Assembly (NCBI RefSeq): GCF_000298315.2
Contig: NZ_AEYE02000036.1
Location: 225,277 to 289,276 of the forward strand
DNA: 64,000 nt
Direction of reading: 5' to 3'
Source of the DNA: Rhizobium grahamii CCGE 502
GTDB taxonomy: Bacteria; Pseudomonadota; Alphaproteobacteria; Rhizobiales; Rhizobiaceae
Shown: positions 1 through 8,847 of the stretch, one piece after another
Numbering within the stretch: the stretch's first letter is position 1
Layout: every line of letters starts with the position of its first letter
Program-made: the position numbers and the translations under genes
The notes under the pieces: generated by a model
Database searches by the model: none
What the model was told of the DNA's origin: nothing
Seen by the model: the letters and a program-made list of their open reading frames with translations, nothing else

Positions 1-41
1 TTCCCGCTCGGATAACGAACGCTATCTGTCTCACCCCGATG

Positions 42-200
42 TCAGCGAGCGTTACCGCCCGCCTCTCCGACCGCTTCGACGAATACGGCCCGAGCATCGT
101 TGGCGGACAGCCTGCCATCCAAAGCCGCCTTGCATGCCATCCTTGCGCGAAGGAACTTCAGGCCACTCATGTTTGGCCACCGATCCGTAAGGCACGTCAT
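42..200 (-). pseudogene. DUF982-family protein, 5'-truncated remnant
   Basis: A 52-codon reverse frame reads like the C-terminal part of the rhizobial DUF982 family: a DRWP motif, then KFLRARMACKAALDGRLS, then an ARAVF-x-EAV tail before the stop. An in-frame TAG lies about 27 nt upstream of the first ATG, so the N-terminal half of the usual 80-100 residues is missing and this is probably a relic. DUF982 proteins have no established function and are abundant on rhizobial plasmids, which helps place the host. The family call is by eye from the WP and ARxxF signatures. Confidence 0.5.
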
Positions 201-545
201 GGCTTCAAATGGCCACGCACGACCTGACTATCTTGGTGCGGAAAATTTACGTTCACTGGTACGTCCCATGCAGAATTTGGCAATTCGACCTCCGTAGAAC
301 GCAACACCATGGAAGCAGCTGGTCAGTCAACGCACTGAGTTGGTCAACGCCCTGCGCGCGCCACAGCAGTTGCGCCCCGCTGGTTATCTGAGCTGGCTTA
401 CAGAGACGCAAGTTCAGAACCGAGATGGCTTTGCATGCAAGCCTCCCGTTAGGAAAAACTATTCCGACGACAGCATTGCACTCGGGAGAAACTTTTCTCG
501 ATTAACTCTATAATATTTGTAGTCTTTCCACCGAAGCGAGGGACT
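201..545. other. Intergenic region upstream of the flavoprotein operon
   Basis: No convincing coding frame was found here. The right half holds an AT-richer segment with a promoter-like element and an inverted repeat (see the next entry). The left half may be decayed sequence from the DUF982 relic. Confidence 0.4.
483..514 (+). promoter_or_regulatory. Candidate promoter with inverted repeat for the flavoprotein/ABC operon
   Basis: A perfect -10 hexamer TATAAT lies at 509-514, about 30 nt before the ATG. There is no good -35 at 16-18 nt spacing; instead an inverted repeat, GAGAAA-CTT-TTCTC, occupies that place. A strong -10 with a poor -35 and a nearby dyad is what one expects of an activator-dependent promoter. 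A CysB/Cbl-like LysR activator would fit the sulfur genes downstream, but that is inference. Confidence 0.4.
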
Positions 546-2108
546 ATGAGCAATTCAGCAATGCAGGTCGAAACGGACGTTCTCGTCGTTGGCGGAGGTC
601 CGGCTGGTTGCTGGGCGGCCTGGAACGCCGCTTTGAACGGCATGAATGTCGTGCTTATCGAGAAGGGCTATGTCGGGACGAGCGGCGCCACCGCCGCGGG
701 AAATACGACCACGATTTACACACGTCGTGGCACGGCAGAACGGGCAGCTACTGTGGCTCAGCGCGTGCGCCTGGGACACGGCTTTTCTGAAGCCGAACGC
801 ATCGAGCGCGTCCTTGACCGCACATGTCAGAACCTCGATCTGCTTGCCGAATGGGGCTATGAGTTTCCGAGCTACGAAGACGGTCGACCTTACCGGGGAA
901 TGCTTCGTGGGCCGGACTATCTGCGCTTCATGCGCCAAAAGCTTATCAAGGCGCGCGTCAAGGTCATCGATCACTGTCCTGTGGAAGAACTTCTCGTTTC
1001 GGATGGCGTAGTTGCCGGCGCGCTCGCAAGGTACAGGCGTACCGGCGAGACGCTGCAGATTAGCGCCGGTGCTGTTGTCATTGCCACGGGCGGCTGCGCG
1101 TTCCTCAGCGGCGCGCTTGGAACCAACAACCTGACCGGCGACGGCTACCTGATGGCTGCAGAAGCTGGGGCTGTCCTCTCCGGAATGGAATTTTCCGCTC
1201 AGTATGGCATCTCGCCTTCATACTCGAGCGTCACCAAGGGTGTCGTCTATTTCTGGGGCACGTTCAGCGATGAGCAAGGCAATGTCCTACCAGAACAGGG
1301 CGATCGGCAAATCGTCGTTGCGAGGGAACTGATCAGCGGCCCCGTCTACGCAATTCTGGACAAGGCCTCTCCTCGCCTGCAAGAAGGTTTTCGCCGTGGC
1401 CAGCCAAACATCTTCGTTCCATTCGACCGCTTGGGCATCGATCCGTTCACGCAGCGCTTTCCCATAACTCTTCGCCATGAAGGTACCGTTCGCGGAACCG
1501 GCGGCCTGAAGATCGACGATCGCGCGACAACCACAGTGCAAGGTCTGTTTGCGGCCGGCGACGCAGCGACCCGTCAAGGCATGTCGGGAGCGACAACCGG
1601 CGGCGGCGGGCCGAATTCAAGCTGGGCGATGGCGACGGGTTCATGGGCCGGCGAGGACGCCGCGAAGTTCGTGCGCTCCCTCGGTGCGAATCGGCGCGGG
1701 CGAAAAATACACTCCGCAAACGAACATTCGAATGTGAACCCTGTTCGCAACCCGAGCGACGTCCATGAAGTCTTGGAGATCGCCAAGCAGCAGATTCTTC
1801 CGCTGAACGGCGGCTTCTTCAGGGACAGGGCCACACTGTCGGAAGCATCGCGCAAACTGGCTGACCTTTGGCAGGACCAAAGCTGGCGATCAAAGCGCAC
1901 GGCGAAGGTCCGCGAGGCGGAGGCGCTAATTGCGACGGCGCGCTGGGCAACGGAGAGCGCGATTCTGCGAAAAGAAAGCCGTGGCCTCCAACGACGGACA
2001 GATTTCCCCGACGCGAACCCCGCTCTGGCACGACCGATCGATTCGGGGAGTAGTGAAAGTTTCTGGGCAGCGTTTCAGTCCGAAAATCAAGTGAGTGCAG
2101 CATCATGA
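546..2108 (+). CDS. FAD-dependent oxidoreductase, AprA/fumarate-reductase flavoprotein-like
   Basis: This is a flavoprotein of the succinate dehydrogenase/fumarate reductase/adenylylsulfate reductase alpha-subunit superfamily (520 aa). The N-terminus shows the dinucleotide-binding fold VLVVGGGPAG (about residues 11-20) followed by an acidic-ended strand. A second FAD-contacting segment, GLFAAGDAATRQG, and a glycine-rich GGGGPNSSW stretch occur near residue 340-360. The gene overlaps the ferredoxin gene by 4 nt (ATGA) and precedes a sulfonate-type ABC importer, so the pair probably acts as a two-subunit redox enzyme in sulfur-compound metabolism. The substrate is unknown. The sequence is shorter than dissimilatory AprA and its role as an APS reductase should not be assumed. 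Confidence 0.8.
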   Translation: MSNSAMQVETDVLVVGGGPAGCWAAWNAALNGMNVVLIEKGYVGTSGATAAGNTTTIYTRRGTAERAATVAQRVRLGHGFSEAERIERVLDRTCQNLDLLAEWGYEFPSYEDGRPYRGMLRGPDYLRFMRQKLIKARVKVIDHCPVEELLVSDGVVAGALARYRRTGETLQISAGAVVIATGGCAFLSGALGTNNLTGDGYLMAAEAGAVLSGMEFSAQYGISPSYSSVTKGVVYFWGTFSDEQGNVLPEQGDRQIVVARELISGPVYAILDKASPRLQEGFRRGQPNIFVPFDRLGIDPFTQRFPITLRHEGTVRGTGGLKIDDRATTTVQGLFAAGDAATRQGMSGATTGGGGPNSSWAMATGSWAGEDAAKFVRSLGANRRGRKIHSANEHSNVNPVRNPSDVHEVLEIAKQQILPLNGGFFRDRATLSEASRKLADLWQDQSWRSKRTAKVREAEALIATARWATESAILRKESRGLQRRTDFPDANPALARPIDSGSSESFWAAFQSENQVSAAS

Positions 2109-2443
2109 TTGAAATTGTCAGCGAGGATCGCTGCGTCAAATGCGACCTTTGCGTCGAAGCCTGCCCCGACAATGTGTTCGACGCCGTTCCAGACGGGATC
2201 CCTGTCATTGCCCGACAATCGGACTGCCAGACGTGTTTTCTGTGCGAACTCTTCTGTCCGACCGACGCACTCTACGTGTCGCCGCTGTCAGAAGCGATCG
2301 AGGGTTCACATGAACACGAACTCGTCGCGCGAGGGGTCATGGGCAGTTTCCGTCGCGAGATGGGCTGGAAGAACGCCAAGCCGCGCGGAACTGCCAGCGA
2401 CATGAGCTACCGGATCTTCGAGACCGGCACGATTATACCCTAA
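2105..2443 (+). CDS. 4Fe-4S dicluster ferredoxin, partner of the flavoprotein
   Basis: A 112-aa iron-sulfur protein with two clusters of cysteines: CVKCDLCVEACP at about residues 10-21 and CQTCFLCELFCP at about 39-50. Each fits CxxCxxCxxxCP for a [4Fe-4S] cluster. The layout is that of AprB-like or FixX-like electron-transfer subunits. The start codon overlaps the flavoprotein stop (ATGA), implying translational coupling and a complex. A region after the second cluster (about residues 65-112) has no obvious motif. The cellular electron donor or acceptor cannot be deduced. Confidence 0.85.
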   Translation: MIEIVSEDRCVKCDLCVEACPDNVFDAVPDGIPVIARQSDCQTCFLCELFCPTDALYVSPLSEAIEGSHEHELVARGVMGSFRREMGWKNAKPRGTASDMSYRIFETGTIIP

Positions 2444-2455
2444 CTGGAGAAACCA

Positions 2456-3511
2456 ATGAGACGACTTCTTTCGACCCTGCTGATGGCGGCAACCGTTGCT
2501 TTCACAGCAGCTCCCTCGCACGCCGAAGACGCACCCGCCACGATCAAGTTCGGAGACGTCGGCTTCGGCTTCGGCACGCCGTTTGGCGTCGGTCTCCAGG
2601 CCATTGCCGACGCGAAGGGTTTCATTGCCGAGGAGTTCAAGGGAACGCCCACGAAGCTGGAGTTCACCTACTTCACTGGAACGGGACCGGCGATCAATGA
2701 GGCGCTCTCGAACGGACAGCTCGACTTCGCCTCCTATGGAGCCGTTCCAAACATAATCGGCAAGGCGAACGGCCTCGATACCGTGATCCTGGCATCCTAT
2801 GGCGGCACGACGATCTTCGGCGCCGCTCGACCGGACCTCGACATCAAATCCATCGCGGACCTCAAGGGGAAAAAGGTTGCAATCCAGAAAGCAACCATCA
2901 TCCACTGGGGCCTTATTAGTGCACTCAAGAATGCGGGTCTCTCCGAAAAAGACATCACGATAGTCGATCTCAAAAACGCCGATCAGCTCGCCGCCATCGC
3001 GGCGAAAAGCGTCGATGCCGTCTTCGGTGCTGACTTCGTTCTTCCCCTGGAAGACAAGGGCGTAGCCAAGATCTTCTACAAGTCCTCCGACGCGGGTGCG
3101 ACAGGCGATGGCTTCGGTGCGTTCCTGGTCACAGACAAATTCCGCAAGGCCTATCCCGAAGCAACCCAGAAAGTCGTCACGGGCTTCGTGAAGGCAGCGC
3201 AGTGGCTTGCCGACGATAACAACCGCGAGGAGGCATTCAAGATCTGGGCGCGGGCCGGAACTCCGATCGAGATCATTCGCAAGTCGAATGCCGGCAGCCT
3301 CCTTGGCGCGAAGTACAATCCGCGTCTCGATGGCTTCTTTGTTGCACGATATCAGAGCGGCATCGCCTTCGACCGCGAACAAAAGCTCATCCGCCGGGAT
3401 GTCGATCTCGACGCCTGGGTGGATCGCAGCTTCGTGGACAACGCCGTTTCGTCGTTGAAACTTCAAGCACTGTGGCCTGATCGATCAGCCACGGGCAGCC
3501 TCCAGAACTGA
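2456..3511 (+). CDS. ABC transporter substrate-binding protein, sulfonate/nitrate/taurine (SsuA/TauA-like)
   Basis: A periplasmic binding protein of 351 aa. Residues 1-23 form a Sec signal peptide (basic MRRLL start, hydrophobic core, likely cleavage after SHA). The mature part has the NMT1/SsuA-type layout: KFGDVGFGFGTPFGVGLQ early, GTGPAINEALSNGQLDFASYG, then a domain with DLKGKKVAIQK. A GGAG ribosome site precedes the ATG. It heads a complete importer (binding protein, two permeases, ATPase) with spacings of 11 nt or overlaps. Substrates of this family are alkanesulfonates, taurine, nitrate or thiamine precursors; the neighbouring sulfur genes favour an organosulfur compound. Confidence 0.85.
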   Translation: MRRLLSTLLMAATVAFTAAPSHAEDAPATIKFGDVGFGFGTPFGVGLQAIADAKGFIAEEFKGTPTKLEFTYFTGTGPAINEALSNGQLDFASYGAVPNIIGKANGLDTVILASYGGTTIFGAARPDLDIKSIADLKGKKVAIQKATIIHWGLISALKNAGLSEKDITIVDLKNADQLAAIAAKSVDAVFGADFVLPLEDKGVAKIFYKSSDAGATGDGFGAFLVTDKFRKAYPEATQKVVTGFVKAAQWLADDNNREEAFKIWARAGTPIEIIRKSNAGSLLGAKYNPRLDGFFVARYQSGIAFDREQKLIRRDVDLDAWVDRSFVDNAVSSLKLQALWPDRSATGSLQN

Positions 3512-3522
3512 CGGAGAGAGTT

Positions 3523-4356
3523 ATGGCAACGTTCGGTGCCGAGGACGACTTTCGCGTCGCGCATCGCGCTCCGAACGTACGGGCCGCGAGGGCCGGGGCT
3601 TTTGTCTCCAACAGCCTGCTCGTACTGATCGGACCTGCCGCATTGCTGGCTTTGTGGTGGATCGCATCGGTAAACGGTTGGGTGTCACCGCAGGTGCTGC
3701 CCCAACCGGACTGGGTTCTTCAGACATTCCTCGACCTTTTGGCGAGTGGCGATATTCTCAGCGCGGCCGTCGTCAGCTTCCGACGTATTGCGGAAGGCTT
3801 CGTCATCGGCGCCACGCTTGGCTTTTTGTTCGGACTCCTGATCGGCCGCTCGCCTGCGGCCGACGCCTATATGGGGCCAACCTTTCGCGCACTGGCAGCC
3901 GTCCCATCCCTTGGCTGGCTGCCGATCCTGATCCTTCTCCTTGGTATCGAGGAAAGTCTTAAGATCGTGATCCTTGCAAAGGCGTGCTTCGTCCCAATGG
4001 CCATCAGCACGGCAGAGGGTGCCAGAAACATACCGGCGGGCTTGAATGAGGTCGCTGATGTACTCGGCCTTCGAGCAAAAACCCGGTTCCTCAAGCTCAC
4101 CATCCCGGCAATGGCGCCCTTCATTGCGAGCGGCGTCCGACTATCGCTCAGCCAAGCATTCGTATCCCTCATAGTCGTAGAGATGCTCGCTGGCACGGAC
4201 GGTCTCGGATATATGATGGTCTGGGGGCGAACCCTATTTCAACTCGACATCGTCATTGTCGGCATGATCGTCGTCGGGGCGGTCGGGTTTCTGCTCGACC
4301 TCTTGCTCAAGCGTGCGGAAGCTTTCTTCCGCGCCGGGAGTGCAGCAAATGGCTGA
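3523..4356 (+). CDS. ABC transporter permease, SsuC/TauC-like (first)
   Basis: A 277-aa inner-membrane permease of the BPD_transp_1 family with about six hydrophobic segments. The EAA-type loop that contacts the ATPase is visible around residues 165-185 (EGARNIPAGLNEVADVLGL). The first transmembrane helix begins near residue 30 (LLVLIGPAALLALWWIA). The gene overlaps the next permease by 8 nt. Two different permease genes in one sulfonate-type system imply a heterodimeric channel, which is less usual than the SsuC homodimer. Confidence 0.85.
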   Translation: MATFGAEDDFRVAHRAPNVRAARAGAFVSNSLLVLIGPAALLALWWIASVNGWVSPQVLPQPDWVLQTFLDLLASGDILSAAVVSFRRIAEGFVIGATLGFLFGLLIGRSPAADAYMGPTFRALAAVPSLGWLPILILLLGIEESLKIVILAKACFVPMAISTAEGARNIPAGLNEVADVLGLRAKTRFLKLTIPAMAPFIASGVRLSLSQAFVSLIVVEMLAGTDGLGYMMVWGRTLFQLDIVIVGMIVVGAVGFLLDLLLKRAEAFFRAGSAANG

Positions 4357-5122
4357 ACGTCAGAGTCTGAGGGATAGGTTGCCTCGAGGCGCGCTGGTTC
4401 CGCTTGTCGCCGCGGCTTTGTGGTGGATTTCGTCGTCTGGAGGTCTGTTGTACGGTCCGATGGCCGTCACTCCCCTGCAAGTTATCCAGGCGCCCTTCCT
4501 TGATGTCTCCGGACGCGAGCTGTGGGCGTCGCTTCTTGCCAGCGCAGTCAGAGTTCTCGCCGGTGGCGTCGTGGGAGGCCTGATCGGACTGGTTCTCGGC
4601 TACCTTGCAGGGATGTATCGTCTCGCCGGATTGGGGCTTGCGCCAACGATCCACACGGCGCGCCAGGTCGCCTTGTTTGCCTGGATACCGCTGCTGACCG
4701 CATGGTTCGGCAATGGCGAGAGCACAAAGTTGGTTTTCACGGCGCTTTCGACGTTCTTTCCCCTCTTTTTGGCGACAGAACAGGGCATCCGCCGGACGCC
4801 CGTTGACCTTATCGAAGTGGCACACACCCTTTCCCTTCGTCGTTGGACCCGCATCCACCGGCTTTATCTTCCTGCCGCGCTGCCCAGCATTTACGTCGGG
4901 CTGCAAATTGCGGCGCTTTCGGCTTGGATCGGTACGATCGGGGCGGAATATGCGATTGGAAACGGTCGCGGCCTCGGCAGCTACATCGCAAGCGCCCGAG
5001 ACCAATTTCGCATGGATATCGTCATCGCGGGGGTGTTCGCTTTGGCGGGCGGCGGGGTATTGCTATCCGCGGTCGTAGAGCGGATCACAACCAAACTCTC
5101 TCCCTGGAACAGGAAACGTTAA
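4349..5122 (+). CDS. ABC transporter permease, SsuC/TauC-like (second)
   Basis: A 257-aa permease paralogous to its upstream neighbour, with hydrophobic helices and an EAA-like loop near residues 145-165 (EQGIRRTPVDLIEVAHTL). The open frame extends 12 codons further upstream, but the ATG chosen (MAERQSL) overlaps the preceding gene by only 8 nt and is the better start. The stop TAA shares its last base with the ATG of the ATPase gene. It would pair with the first permease to form the transmembrane channel. Confidence 0.85.
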   Translation: MAERQSLRDRLPRGALVPLVAAALWWISSSGGLLYGPMAVTPLQVIQAPFLDVSGRELWASLLASAVRVLAGGVVGGLIGLVLGYLAGMYRLAGLGLAPTIHTARQVALFAWIPLLTAWFGNGESTKLVFTALSTFFPLFLATEQGIRRTPVDLIEVAHTLSLRRWTRIHRLYLPAALPSIYVGLQIAALSAWIGTIGAEYAIGNGRGLGSYIASARDQFRMDIVIAGVFALAGGGVLLSAVVERITTKLSPWNRKR

Positions 5123-5856
5123 TGCACTCGCTCTCCATCGAGCATGTCAGCAAGTCGTACACTCTCGACGGCGCGGCACGTCCGGTTCTCAAGGACATCA
5201 CCCTCCACGTCCGACGTAACGAGATTGTGGCGATCATCGGCGCCTCCGGCTGTGGTAAGTCGACGCTCCTGAGGCTGATAGTGGGCCTGGACACGGACTT
5301 TCACGGCTCTATCATTCGAGGGTCGAAGGGCGCCGCCCCCGCGAGGGTCGGCATGGTGTTTCAGGATCACCGCCTTTTTCCTTGGCTGACCGTGGAGGCA
5401 AACGTTAATCTGGCGTTTGATAGCAGCGATATTTCTCCATCAACTCGCAGTGACAAGGTCCGCCATTATATAGACCTCGTCGGGCTTTCGGAATTTGCCA
5501 AAGCATATCCGCGACAGCTTTCGGGCGGGATGGCACAACGTGCGGCGATCGCCCGGGCACTTGCCCAGGAACCCGATATCCTACTCATGGACGAGCCCTT
5601 CGGGGCACTCGATTCCATTCTCAGAATGCGCCTCCAAGATGAATTATTGTCGATCTGGGAGAAGCATCGCCTTTCAATCGTCATTGTAACCCATGACGTC
5701 GAGGAGGCGCTTTATCTTGCCGACCGGGTCATGGTCATGGAGCCGAACCCTGGGCGGATTCGAGACGTCTTCGAAGTCGCGCTGCCCCGCCCCCGTGATC
5801 GTGGTGGTGTCTTGCTCTCTACCCTCAAGAAACGGTGCATGGAGTTGCTTATCTGA
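5122..5856 (+). CDS. ABC transporter ATP-binding protein, SsuB/TauB-like
   Basis: A 244-aa ATPase with every expected motif: Walker A GASGCGKST (about residues 40-48), Q-loop VFQDHRLFPW, signature LSGGMAQRAAIARA, Walker B ILLMDEPFGALD and the switch histidine in IVTHDVEEA. The much longer open frame upstream is an artefact, because those codons overlap the permease. The ATG used overlaps the permease stop by one base. It energises the importer encoded just upstream. Confidence 0.9.
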   Translation: MHSLSIEHVSKSYTLDGAARPVLKDITLHVRRNEIVAIIGASGCGKSTLLRLIVGLDTDFHGSIIRGSKGAAPARVGMVFQDHRLFPWLTVEANVNLAFDSSDISPSTRSDKVRHYIDLVGLSEFAKAYPRQLSGGMAQRAAIARALAQEPDILLMDEPFGALDSILRMRLQDELLSIWEKHRLSIVIVTHDVEEALYLADRVMVMEPNPGRIRDVFEVALPRPRDRGGVLLSTLKKRCMELLI

Positions 5857-6052
5857 TTGCGGCATATTCGCTCGCCTGACCAGACCTGAAAGGTGCCAGT
5901 TCTTGTCTGCGACGGGCCAGGGGCGGCTCGCCTCCTGTTTGCATTTCCTCTCCCGTGGCTCCCCAAAAACATGCCGGTCGAAACCTTGTAATCGGGCTGG
6001 CATTCTTGCAACCGAAGCCGACGTATGACTGCCGAACAAAAGGATAGATGTC

Positions 6053-6943
6053 ATGACCGAAAAGAACCCTGCCGACAACTTTCCCGCCGGGTACGAAGTT
6101 CCAAAAGTATGGACCTGGGACAAGGACAACGGCGGGCAGTTTGCCAACATAAACAGACCGATCGCCGGTCCGACCCACGACAAGCCTTTGCCCGTCGGCA
6201 AGCATCCGCTGCAACTCTATTCGCTGGCAACGCCGAACGGCGTCAAGGTTACGGTCATGCTGGAGGAACTACTTGCGCTTGGGCACAAGGGCGCAGAATA
6301 CGACGCTTGGCTTATCAGGATTGGCGACGGCGACCAGTTTGGTTCTGGCTTTGTGGAGGTAAACCCAAACTCGAAGATTCCAGCGCTCCTGGACCGTTCC
6401 ACGCCGAAGCCGACCCGCGTTTTCGAAAGTGGTTCGATCCTTTTATACCTGGCGAACAAGTTTGGCGCCTTTCTGCCGAAAGAGCACAAAGCGCAGACGG
6501 AGGCAATGAACTGGCTGTTCTGGCAGATGGCCTCGGCGCCCTATCTTGGCGGTGGCTTTGGCCACTTCTATGCCTACGCGCCGGTGCAGATCAAATACGC
6601 CATCGACCGTTTCTCGATGGAAGTAAAGCGGCAGCTCGACGTGCTTGACCGCCACCTTGAAAGCAACAGGTTCATGGCGGGTGAAGAATATTCTATCGCC
6701 GATATCGCAATTTGGCCCTGGTACGGCAATCTCGCCCAGGGCGAGGCATATGGCGACGCCGGGAGCTTTCTGAACGTCCAAAGTTACAGGAATGTACAAC
6801 GTTGGACCGCCGAAATAGCCGACCGCCCTGCGGTCAAGCGCGGCCGTATGGTCAACCGAATACGCGGTGAACCGTCGGAACAGCTCCACGAACGTCACGA
6901 GGCCACCGACTTCGAGACACGCACACAGGACAGAATCGGCTGA
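6053..6943 (+). CDS. yghU: Glutathione-dependent disulfide-bond oxidoreductase, YghU-type GST
   Basis: A 296-aa glutathione transferase-family protein that closely follows YghU. It has the long N-terminal extension (PAGYEVPKVWTWD...GGQFANINRP), then a thioredoxin-like domain starting LQLYSLATPNGVKVTVMLEEL with the catalytic-type TPN(G) turn, an SGSILLYLA glutathione-contact segment, and an all-helical C-terminal domain. YghU-type enzymes reduce disulfides using glutathione. It follows the ABC operon after a 196-nt gap, so it may have its own promoter. The sulfur context suggests handling of organic disulfides or glutathione adducts, which is inference. Confidence 0.85.
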   Translation: MTEKNPADNFPAGYEVPKVWTWDKDNGGQFANINRPIAGPTHDKPLPVGKHPLQLYSLATPNGVKVTVMLEELLALGHKGAEYDAWLIRIGDGDQFGSGFVEVNPNSKIPALLDRSTPKPTRVFESGSILLYLANKFGAFLPKEHKAQTEAMNWLFWQMASAPYLGGGFGHFYAYAPVQIKYAIDRFSMEVKRQLDVLDRHLESNRFMAGEEYSIADIAIWPWYGNLAQGEAYGDAGSFLNVQSYRNVQRWTAEIADRPAVKRGRMVNRIRGEPSEQLHERHEATDFETRTQDRIG

Positions 6944-7093
6944 GACGGCGAAGAGCAGCATTGCAAGGGAACTGCAGCCTTTCCGTTGTCCTCCGATCGT
7001 ACGCGGCTGCATTTTGAGGCGTGCATTGAGGATGGTTCGTTTGATAAGCTACACACGAACCTTTCGCGATCATCAGGGGTTCGGGAGATTGTA

Positions 7094-8464
7094 TTGATTT
7101 ACGATGTAATCGTTGTCGGCTCCGGGTTCTCTGCAATCGCGGTCGTTTGCAATCTTGTTGAACACCTTTCCGATACCGCAAGCGTCGCCGTTATCGGTGA
7201 CGATCCGGGTTTTGGGAGGGGCACGGCCTACCGGACAGAGCTCCATTTGCATCGCCTGAATGTCCCCGCGAGTCGCATGAGCCTGTTTCCGGAACGACCG
7301 CTGGAATTCGTCAAGTGGCTGGAGGGCCACGAAAGGTCACTTCAAGGGAGTGATTTCGCATCACGCAACGACTACGGGCTCTATCTTCGGGACACCTTGG
7401 CCGGCCTTCTTCGAAAGCGTGACGGACGCTGCCGAGTGGACTTCGTCAAGGCTAAGGCTACCGGCTGCGTAGAGCGCTACACCAGCACGCTCGGCTTTCA
7501 GCTCAGCAATGGCGACGAGATAGCCGGTAGGCATGTTGTGCTTTGCCTTGGTGTTGGAAACGCCGGTCTTCCGGCCCAGCCATTTGGCACTGCGGCGGCG
7601 GGTCGATCACGCATCATCAAAAACCCATGGCGACTTTCCTGGCTAAGGCGGGTAGCACCAATGGACAGAGTGTGCATTCTTGGCTCCGGGCTTACAATGA
7701 TCGATCAGGTTCTGGCGCTTCGTGCACATGGCCATCGCGGGGTGATCGACGTCCTTTCACGCCGGGGCCTGATTCCGCTCGATCACCTTAGAACACAGGT
7801 CGCACCGCTCAAAATCGATACGCAGACCCTACCAGCCAAGATCAGTGCAATATTGAAATTCCTACGCGAACAGGCGCGAGACGCGGAAGATTGGCGGTGC
7901 GTGATGGATGGACTGCGTCCGGTGACGCAAGACCTCTGGAAACAGCTCACACTCCCTGAGCGATCTCGCTTTCTTCGCCATGCGCTACCGTGGTGGAATA
8001 TTCATCGCCATCGCGTTGCCCCGGATGTATTTGAAAGCTTCATTTCGTTGGTTCGCGCGGGGACCGTCCGCGTTCAGGCGGGGTTCCTCAAGTCCATTGA
8101 AATGCAAGGCGCCGATGGCATTGTTGCGAAATACAGAATGCGCGCTCTACGAGAGATTGCCGAGATCAGAGCCGCCTGGTTGGTCAATTGCACCGGCATG
8201 GAGCGAGCCGGCATTGATCACTCACCGCTACTGAATGAAATGATGAGGCTTGGATTGATTGCGCAAGATCCGCTGCGACTTGGTATCCAAGTAAACGATC
8301 GCTCCGAAGTCCAGTTCACGACTGAAACCGAACGAGCGCGCCTCTTTTGCGTGGGGGCCCTCACGGCTGGACAGTTCTGGGAGATAACCGCCGTTCCGGA
8401 CATTCGAATACAAGCAAAAGCGGTTGCCGAGGAAATTGGTCGATCACAAGAAAGCATTTGCTAG
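7094..8464 (+). CDS. FAD/NAD(P)-binding protein (COG4529/YdhS-like)
   Basis: A 456-aa flavoprotein-like enzyme. A first dinucleotide-binding motif (VIVVGSGFSA) begins at residue 5, and a second (VCILGSGLTMIDQ) lies near residue 190. The segment GRGTAYRTELHLHRLNVPASRMS is characteristic of the COG4529 group, annotated as uncharacterised NAD(P)/FAD-binding proteins. I chose the TTG at 7094 because it puts the Rossmann strand at the N-terminus and has GGGAG five bases upstream; the frame is open to 6986 but that extension has no recognisable fold. The role is probably a redox step of the surrounding sulfur pathway; the substrate is unknown. Confidence 0.7.
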   Translation: MIYDVIVVGSGFSAIAVVCNLVEHLSDTASVAVIGDDPGFGRGTAYRTELHLHRLNVPASRMSLFPERPLEFVKWLEGHERSLQGSDFASRNDYGLYLRDTLAGLLRKRDGRCRVDFVKAKATGCVERYTSTLGFQLSNGDEIAGRHVVLCLGVGNAGLPAQPFGTAAAGRSRIIKNPWRLSWLRRVAPMDRVCILGSGLTMIDQVLALRAHGHRGVIDVLSRRGLIPLDHLRTQVAPLKIDTQTLPAKISAILKFLREQARDAEDWRCVMDGLRPVTQDLWKQLTLPERSRFLRHALPWWNIHRHRVAPDVFESFISLVRAGTVRVQAGFLKSIEMQGADGIVAKYRMRALREIAEIRAAWLVNCTGMERAGIDHSPLLNEMMRLGLIAQDPLRLGIQVNDRSEVQFTTETERARLFCVGALTAGQFWEITAVPDIRIQAKAVAEEIGRSQESIC

Positions 8465-8847
8465 CGATGACCGCAGTGAGTGCATGAGGCTTCAATGAAG
8501 GATGAGCCCTTTGATTACGGCGCCGACAACCCAAGTTGGTCGATCAAAACGGTGCTTGCGCCAGACACAATGTTCAGTGCAGTTGCACGTGCTGCGACGC
8601 GTCCGAGACAGCTAAACTGCTTACCCGCACTTCGACTGGAACTCCTTTGGACGAATTGCGCGAGCCTTCCGCGCGACAGCTGACGCGAGATGGCAGCTAC
8701 CGGCTGAACGGCTCGGCCCGATGGTCTGATCACCGCAGCAAAGCGATCAAAGCACTAGCCGCCAGACCGGCGTGTCCCCTCTTCATTGGTCCGAGGCATT
8801 TCGCAGCGGCAGGCCGTTCGGCTCGCGGAGTGTAGTTGTCGTCAAGC
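8465..8847. other. Gene-poor stretch with possible acyl-CoA dehydrogenase-like remnants
   Basis: Two overlapping forward frames of 67 and 99 codons exist. The longer contains RDGSYRLNGSARWSDH, which faintly resembles the dG-Y-x-LNG-x-K-W-S strand of acyl-CoA dehydrogenases. Neither frame has a good ribosome site. A decayed SfnB-type copy is possible; I cannot support an intact gene. Confidence 0.25.

Noticed and set aside
2306-3466. 386-codon reverse ORF over the binding-protein gene
   Set aside because: Shadow of a signal-peptide-bearing binding protein with operon context.
4843-5121. N-terminal extension of the SsuB-like ATPase
   Set aside because: These codons overlap the permease gene; the ATG at 5122 shares a base with the permease stop and starts a normal ATPase.
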